Assembly (NCBI RefSeq): GCF_002234675.1
Contig: NC_019859.2
Span: forward strand, 27,337,973-27,401,972
DNA from: Oryzias latipes
Taxonomy: Eukaryota; Chordata; Actinopteri; Beloniformes; Adrianichthyidae
Direction: 5' to 3'
DNA: 64,000 bases
The notes below the pieces were generated by a model. That model made no database searches. It saw only the letters and a program-made list of their open reading frames with translations, and had not been told where the DNA came from. Below are positions 60,701 through 64,000 of this stretch, piece by piece (positions within the stretch are counted from its first letter, which is position 1; each line of letters opens with the position of its first letter). The position numbers and the translations under genes are program-made.

Positions 60701-63344
60701 TACCACCATTTGTGCTGACCTGGGTCCACACACCAACACACTGTCTAGTTTCGTCCGAGAACTCGACCTCCAGCCACGCCACGGCTTCTCCCCATGCAGC
60801 ACCGGTTCGCTCCTTACTTGGACTGTGCATCGCAACAAAACGAGGACTGCACCACTCACCGTCTCGGGCTGCAGCCTGCACTCACTTGGACCCGTTCTCT
60901 CCCGACTTCCACAGTCATCACGGATTCCTCCTCCAGCCACAGAACCCAACCTTCTGAATACCAGTTTCCTCCAGGACAATAAACTGTGACTGTAACCCAA
61001 ACTAGTGTCCCTGATCTTTCCGGGTTCCAGCATCTGAGTCTGTTTTCGTTTTCCGCTAACATAATGGGCTGAGCCGTTAGTGCTAGCTTTGTGCCAGTTT
61101 GTGCCATTAAAATTATCATTTGTGCTGTTACAGTTTCTGAGATATTCACATTTAATTTCACAGGTCACGTATAATGTCAAACTTCATCATTTTCATGGAA
61201 GAAAACATCCAATTTTCTATATTCAATGTCATTCCTCTCTGACTTACGGAGTATGTTTGGCCTCATTATTCCTCTTTCATTCATCCTGATGCTTTACTGA
61301 ACTCCCTTTCAGGATCATCAGCTGTAACTCTCAACTTGTCCGTACCTCAGAAATCCTGTTGTGTTAATGAGGACCTTCTCCCACTCCGGATATGGGGATG
61401 TGCCTTTTTCCTTGCCTTCTTCTGCTCCAGCGGTGCTCTGCTTTACACCTGAATGAAGCACTAGGATCTCATCTGTGAGCGCAGTCAGCGCTCTTTCTAT
61501 AAGGGTCTTGAACAGGGCTTCATTAGATGATAGGTTCCAAAGAGTTCCTGGGGGGAAAAAACACAACACATTAAATTTTAATGAGGATTTCATGCCAATG
61601 AAAAAATTGTTTTTGAGGTAAATGATAACCTCCAGGGTATGCATTCATGCATGTGGAATAAAAAGGTATCATAAATCAAATTTGCGTCCACCGACTCTCT
61701 TTTGACATTTGTCAAATTCACTGCTCGACGCTTGTCCAATAATGTGCTCATAAACTTGGCGCTCCAGATGCTTACCGTTAAAGGTTTTTAGCCTTGTGGC
61801 TTCATGGAAGCATTGTCTGCAGATCTCAATTACAATGAATGGAATACACGGATGATGTTGGGAAATCAGGTTTACTTATGTAAAAGAGCTCTACAAAAGC
61901 ATCAGTAAACACGCCTTCGTGTCTCGGTTCATGAAATCATTCAGAAACTCAAACAATACAGTGAGGTTCACCATCTACTGAAGGAGCTGTGTCTACTGAC
62001 AGCTGCTTTCAGCTGTACTTCTGTCTCTCTGTGACCCAGTTTGATGACTTTCTGTCCCTCAATAGTCAGAGGAGGGGGAAAAATTAAATAAGAAGGAAAT
62101 TAGAGGATCTTTTTATTATTGTCTTAATACAAATAAGAGAATGATCATACATTTTGTAAAGGCACAGTAGGAGGTAGAGTCTGTAGCCACCAAGCCCCTG
62201 TCTTATAGAATAAGCTCTCAGCTCAAGTAAGAGAGGCCGACACAGTTTCTACATTCAAAGTTAGACTGAAAACATTCCTCTTTGGACAGGCTTATTGCCA
62301 GACTAGCTAGTAATCCAAGAATATTTAACTTAGTATTAACATGTTTGAATTAAACTTAATAACAATAACAATTAGTTTCTAGTAGACTGCTCCAGATCCT
62401 GCCTGCATCTCAGCCAATCTAAGACCCGACCTGACCTTTGCACCACACTCCAAGGGATGATCTGATCCCATTGCAACCACACAAATATTTTTAAGGGACC
62501 TCCAGATCCCACCTGCACCACAATTTATCCACAACCGTACCCACAGACCACTGACAACACTCCCCTCTACCCCCCTTTTTTTAAGCCTAGCCCTGTTCTG
62601 AACCCTAAGCTTAACCCTAACCAGAAGCTGGGGAACGTAGGGTGCACTGGGGTTCGGATTCATGTGATTCACTGTAACTGGGAAATTACAGTAGTGACAA
62701 GGATAATTCCCACAATCCATTGCTTTTTACAGTAAATTCCCACAATTCGTTAGTGTTTACAGTGAAATATCGTAAAACCTTTGTACAGTATTTTACTACT
62801 GACATTTTACAGTTTACAGAAATCCGTTACCGTGTGTACATTAAGTTAACATTAAACATTACTGGAGGCCCCTGACAAGCAGGGGTCTGAATAAAGCTCC
62901 ATGTAGCCTCATAATTTCACTGACATTTTAAAATTCATGCTAGCCAATACAAAGTAATGTGTCATCCTTCAGCATCTACACAAAACACATTCTAGACTGT
63001 ATTAAGAAAGCAATTTAGAGTCAAACTATTGCAGACTATTGTGTGCAAAAAAATATTGACAAGCAGCTCCTGCACCAGTCAGTGAAATGTATATTTCAAC
63101 TTTAGCAAACATGAAAGAAAATTACAAAACATAAATTCAGGATGAAGAGCAGCAGCTTTTTTTTGGTTGTGTGTGCGTGTGTGTGTGTTTGACCTGTTAT
63201 GATCTCTATGAGGCTCCGATCATTAGTCTTCCTTAGCAGCTTCACCAGGCAAAATGCTCCATCACAGTTTACAATTGTGCTTTTGATTTCAGGATCTTTG
63301 CCAAATGAAATATTTCTGAGTGCTCCACAAGCTGCAAAGTAAAC
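48771..63344 (-). CDS. ctnnd1: CTNND1-like p120 catenin, armadillo region to C terminus (5' exons outside)
   Basis: Armadillo-repeat protein that binds the juxtamembrane tail of classical cadherins. Coding exons: 63344-63194, 61547-61346, 54451-54343, 54182-54056, 53151-53104, 52991-52867, 52127-51977, 51843-51621, 51512-51283, 50947-50909 (or -50930), 50710-50658 and 48782-48771. Phases agree throughout, giving 490 codons including the stop. Landmarks are ACGALRNISFGKD, GTLWNLSSNEA, NCVCVLRNLSYH, LEASAGAIQNLCAGDWT, NELVIQAMSGALCNLA, LPDGEGP and SEREVRAASLVLQKLWDHK. Compared with human p120 the repeats are strongly diverged, the loop in the middle of the armadillo domain is shortened, and the C-terminal tail is short. 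The donor of the exon ending at 54056 is weak (A|GTAGAA). The small exons after 51283 are inferred only from splice signals and phase. Synteny with btbd18 supports ctnnd1, but a diverged teleost paralogue is possible. Confidence 0.88.
49430..49830 (+). pseudogene. 5' fragment of a hAT-like transposase (BED finger start)
   Basis: At 49701 the frame MAPGKKKRTVAWDCFNSVSP begins, followed by NKTIHYE before a stop. Basic start, W, F and SPNK are typical of the BED zinc finger that opens hAT transposases. The Cys pair is lost. It lies in the last ctnnd1 intron. Confidence 0.5.
50000..50415 (+). pseudogene. Tc1/mariner-like relic, 3' half with terminal repeat
   Basis: tttggtggaggaggaatta, ttaaggacttggtcttgacc, atgcttcaggacaccaaaaa and gttgaagctgtaattgctgc are degraded transposase codons of a common fish Tc1-like family. 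It ends with the terminal repeat ccaatacttttggtaatata then gtgta at 50415. It ends about 240 bases from a small ctnnd1 exon. Confidence 0.85.
50533..50600. repeat. Dispersed repeat shared with 58324-58390
   Basis: gtacagctttgcccattttt, then taaggggagttgtgac here, against gtacagctttgactattttt, then taagggcagttgtgac at 58324-58390. Confidence 0.45.
52249..52430 (+). mobile_element. SINE-like repeat, second copy
   Basis: gtgcccttgggcaagacact, gtgtgaatgtgtgaatggga and gtaaagtgctttgggcctta match the element at 16624-16825. Truncated at the 5' end. It lies in a ctnnd1 intron. Confidence 0.6.
53234..53462 (-). mobile_element. TTAA-type MITE, copy D, variant left part
   Basis: Termini cccttatgctatctt and gatagcacaaggg, flanked by CTAA on each side (53230-53233 and 53463-53466). 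The interior contains an extra inverted pair, gtggggtccagatgacccca against tgtggaccccacaagaca, which copies B and C lack. Confidence 0.75.
54586..54630. repeat. Poly-C and CA simple repeats
   Basis: A run of C (about 54585-54598) followed by CA units, within 140 bases of a ctnnd1 exon acceptor. Confidence 0.9.
54640..56320. other. ctnnd1 intron, mostly unassigned
   Basis: AT-rich. 55190-55400 has a SINE-like GC-richer patch (tgctgccccctccagataa, agccacgccccctttttt). Nothing else is recognised. Confidence 0.3.
56330..56660 (-). repeat. SINE/LINE-tail repeat, long copy
   Basis: gcctatccaggccacttgtg, ggtgggaggaagctggagt, gggagaacatgcaaattcca and gctaaccattacgccaccat are typical of an abundant teleost repeat. 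The same family is at 4308, 9350 and 27830. Confidence 0.7.
56921..56994. mobile_element. 74-bp palindromic Tc1-type miniature element, TA flanked
   Basis: cagtacagaccacctggaca at the left, the inverse gtccaaacctttggtctgta at the right, and caccttctcattcaaatg at the centre forming a near-perfect hairpin. TA on both sides. Partner of 9496-9563. Confidence 0.75.
57150..57610 (+). pseudogene. Tc1/mariner-like transposase relic
   Basis: atgggtttccatttcaaagc, gatgaatcatgattcttcat, gttatggtctgggcttgctt and gatgaattggagcaaaggct are decayed transposase codons of the same broad family as 50000-50415, covering the middle part with several deletions. Confidence 0.75.
58915..60530. mobile_element. 1.6-kb foldback element with 377-bp terminal inverted repeats
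   Basis: Left arm about 58915-59291, right arm about 60153-60530, both opening with gtatggagtgatatttctgc and closing with gattctaaccaatcaa. Within the arms, gcgcgacttag, gactgccactggcat and the acacaaaactttctaa unit are mirrored. TCCT on both sides (58911-58914 and 60531-60534) may be the target duplication. The centre (about 860 bases) has no transposase. Confidence 0.85.
60535..61000. repeat. C-rich unassigned repeat flank, possible transposon tail
   Basis: The segment, and its counterpart 58440-58910, is CT-rich with few stops in some frames and ends in caggacaataaactgtgac. This looks like the 3' part of an interspersed element that the foldback element entered. Several overlapping frames exist, and none is recognised. 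Confidence 0.35.
62120..62340 (+). pseudogene. LINE ORF2 C-terminal fragment
   Basis: aagagaggccgacacagttt, ctacattcaaagttagactg and aaaacattcctctttgga read as READTVSTFKVRLKTFLF-type sequence, a common C-terminal block of L2/Rex1-type fish LINEs. The flanks are degraded. Confidence 0.55.
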
Positions 63345-64000
63345 CTGCAAGGACAATAAGAGTTTAGGTAAATACAGTGTTATTCTCGTTTCAATATTTG
63401 CGGTTGCACGCAGATTTTTGTTTCCAGTCACGTGACTCTTTCAGTTCATCACAAAAACTCAGCTCTGTAGGAGGTGCTGTGGGGGAGGAAGGGAGCGGAG
63501 ATGAAGAGCACGGCCACCCGTCAGCTTCCTTGCTGGCTGCTAAGGAATATTTCACAGCTATTTCCAACGGTTCCTGAATCGCTACCAACCAAAGTTTGTG
63601 CCCCTGCATGGAGAACTGGCATCAGCTGACTCAGGCTGGAAAATATCCTGATACACAGAGGAAGATAATAGCTGAGAATACTAACCATCAGGATGGATGA
63701 AAACTAGCCTCTTCTGGAAGAAGCAATGCGGAAAACAAGCTGCTGCCAGACTGACTCAAATTTGGTTACACGTTTAGGGGAATCTGGTGGACACTAAAGA
63801 TCCCTACTTTTGCTAAGTTTCTGTTCATGCCAAAAGACCTATTTTAATGTAAGAAAGGAAAATATAGCTCAATCACATGCTATGTGATTTACTTAAACTG
63901 CCAAATATAAAGTTTAAGGTAAAATGGCTGAGAGACATGCATACTAAAATGAATATTACAAAAAGACATCAGTAAATTACCATGTTCAATTACAATACCG

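Noticed and set aside
60381..61180. Long overlapping frames (202, 173 and 101 codons)
   Set aside because: The region is CT-rich transposon flank and foldback arm, several frames are open at once, and none shows a known motif.

Overview
The window is vertebrate nuclear DNA, almost certainly from a teleost fish. Four recognisable protein-coding genes lie on the minus strand. Their exons are short, bounded by GT-AG sites, and separated by introns filled with interspersed repeats typical of fish: Tc1-like, hAT-like, TTAA-target and pogo-like DNA elements, L1-like and L2/Rex1-like LINE relics, and SINE-like tails. There are no operons, CRISPR arrays or bacterial features. I cannot name the species.

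Right to left, which is the direction of transcription: (1) ctnnd1-like (p120/delta-1 catenin), 48771-63344 plus a 3' UTR to about 47295. The first exons lie beyond the right edge. Eleven to twelve coding exons cover the armadillo region from its early repeats to the C terminus. (2) btbd18-like (BTB domain protein 18), 28371-42571, six coding exons and a predicted 1173 residues. (3) timm10 (small Tim chaperone of the mitochondrial intermembrane space), two coding exons at 26785-26855 and 17558-17753, split by a 9-kb intron. (4) unc93b1 (ER chaperone of nucleic-acid-sensing Toll-like receptors), exons from 14497 down to 1460. Its last exon lies just beyond the left edge. I joined exons by splice-site phase, and every junction keeps frame. 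To my knowledge timm10, btbd18 and ctnnd1 are also neighbours on human 11q12, which supports the names.

The space between exons is mostly transposon-derived. The 9-kb timm10 intron holds a full-length but broken 6-kb L1-like LINE with a 13-bp target duplication. That LINE was itself hit by a TTAA-type MITE and by an 840-bp hAT-type element with an 8-bp target duplication. A second hAT-like element (970 bp) lies in the same intron and keeps a remnant of a BED zinc finger. The largest btbd18 intron (33758-41170) holds a pogo-like MITE, another inverted-repeat element carrying a nested TTAA MITE, and an L2/Rex1-like LINE relic. A ctnnd1 intron holds a 1.6-kb foldback element with terminal inverted repeats of about 377 bp.

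The four genes are not known to act together: innate immune trafficking, mitochondrial import, germline transcription and cell adhesion. I found no convincing new multi-gene system. The points most worth checking are an ISRE/TATA promoter at unc93b1, competing donor sites that would give ctnnd1 two different C termini, an AG|GTAAGC site at the expected place of a ctnnd1 microexon, a shared acidic tail motif in the enlarged btbd18 protein, and the nested transposon history in timm10.
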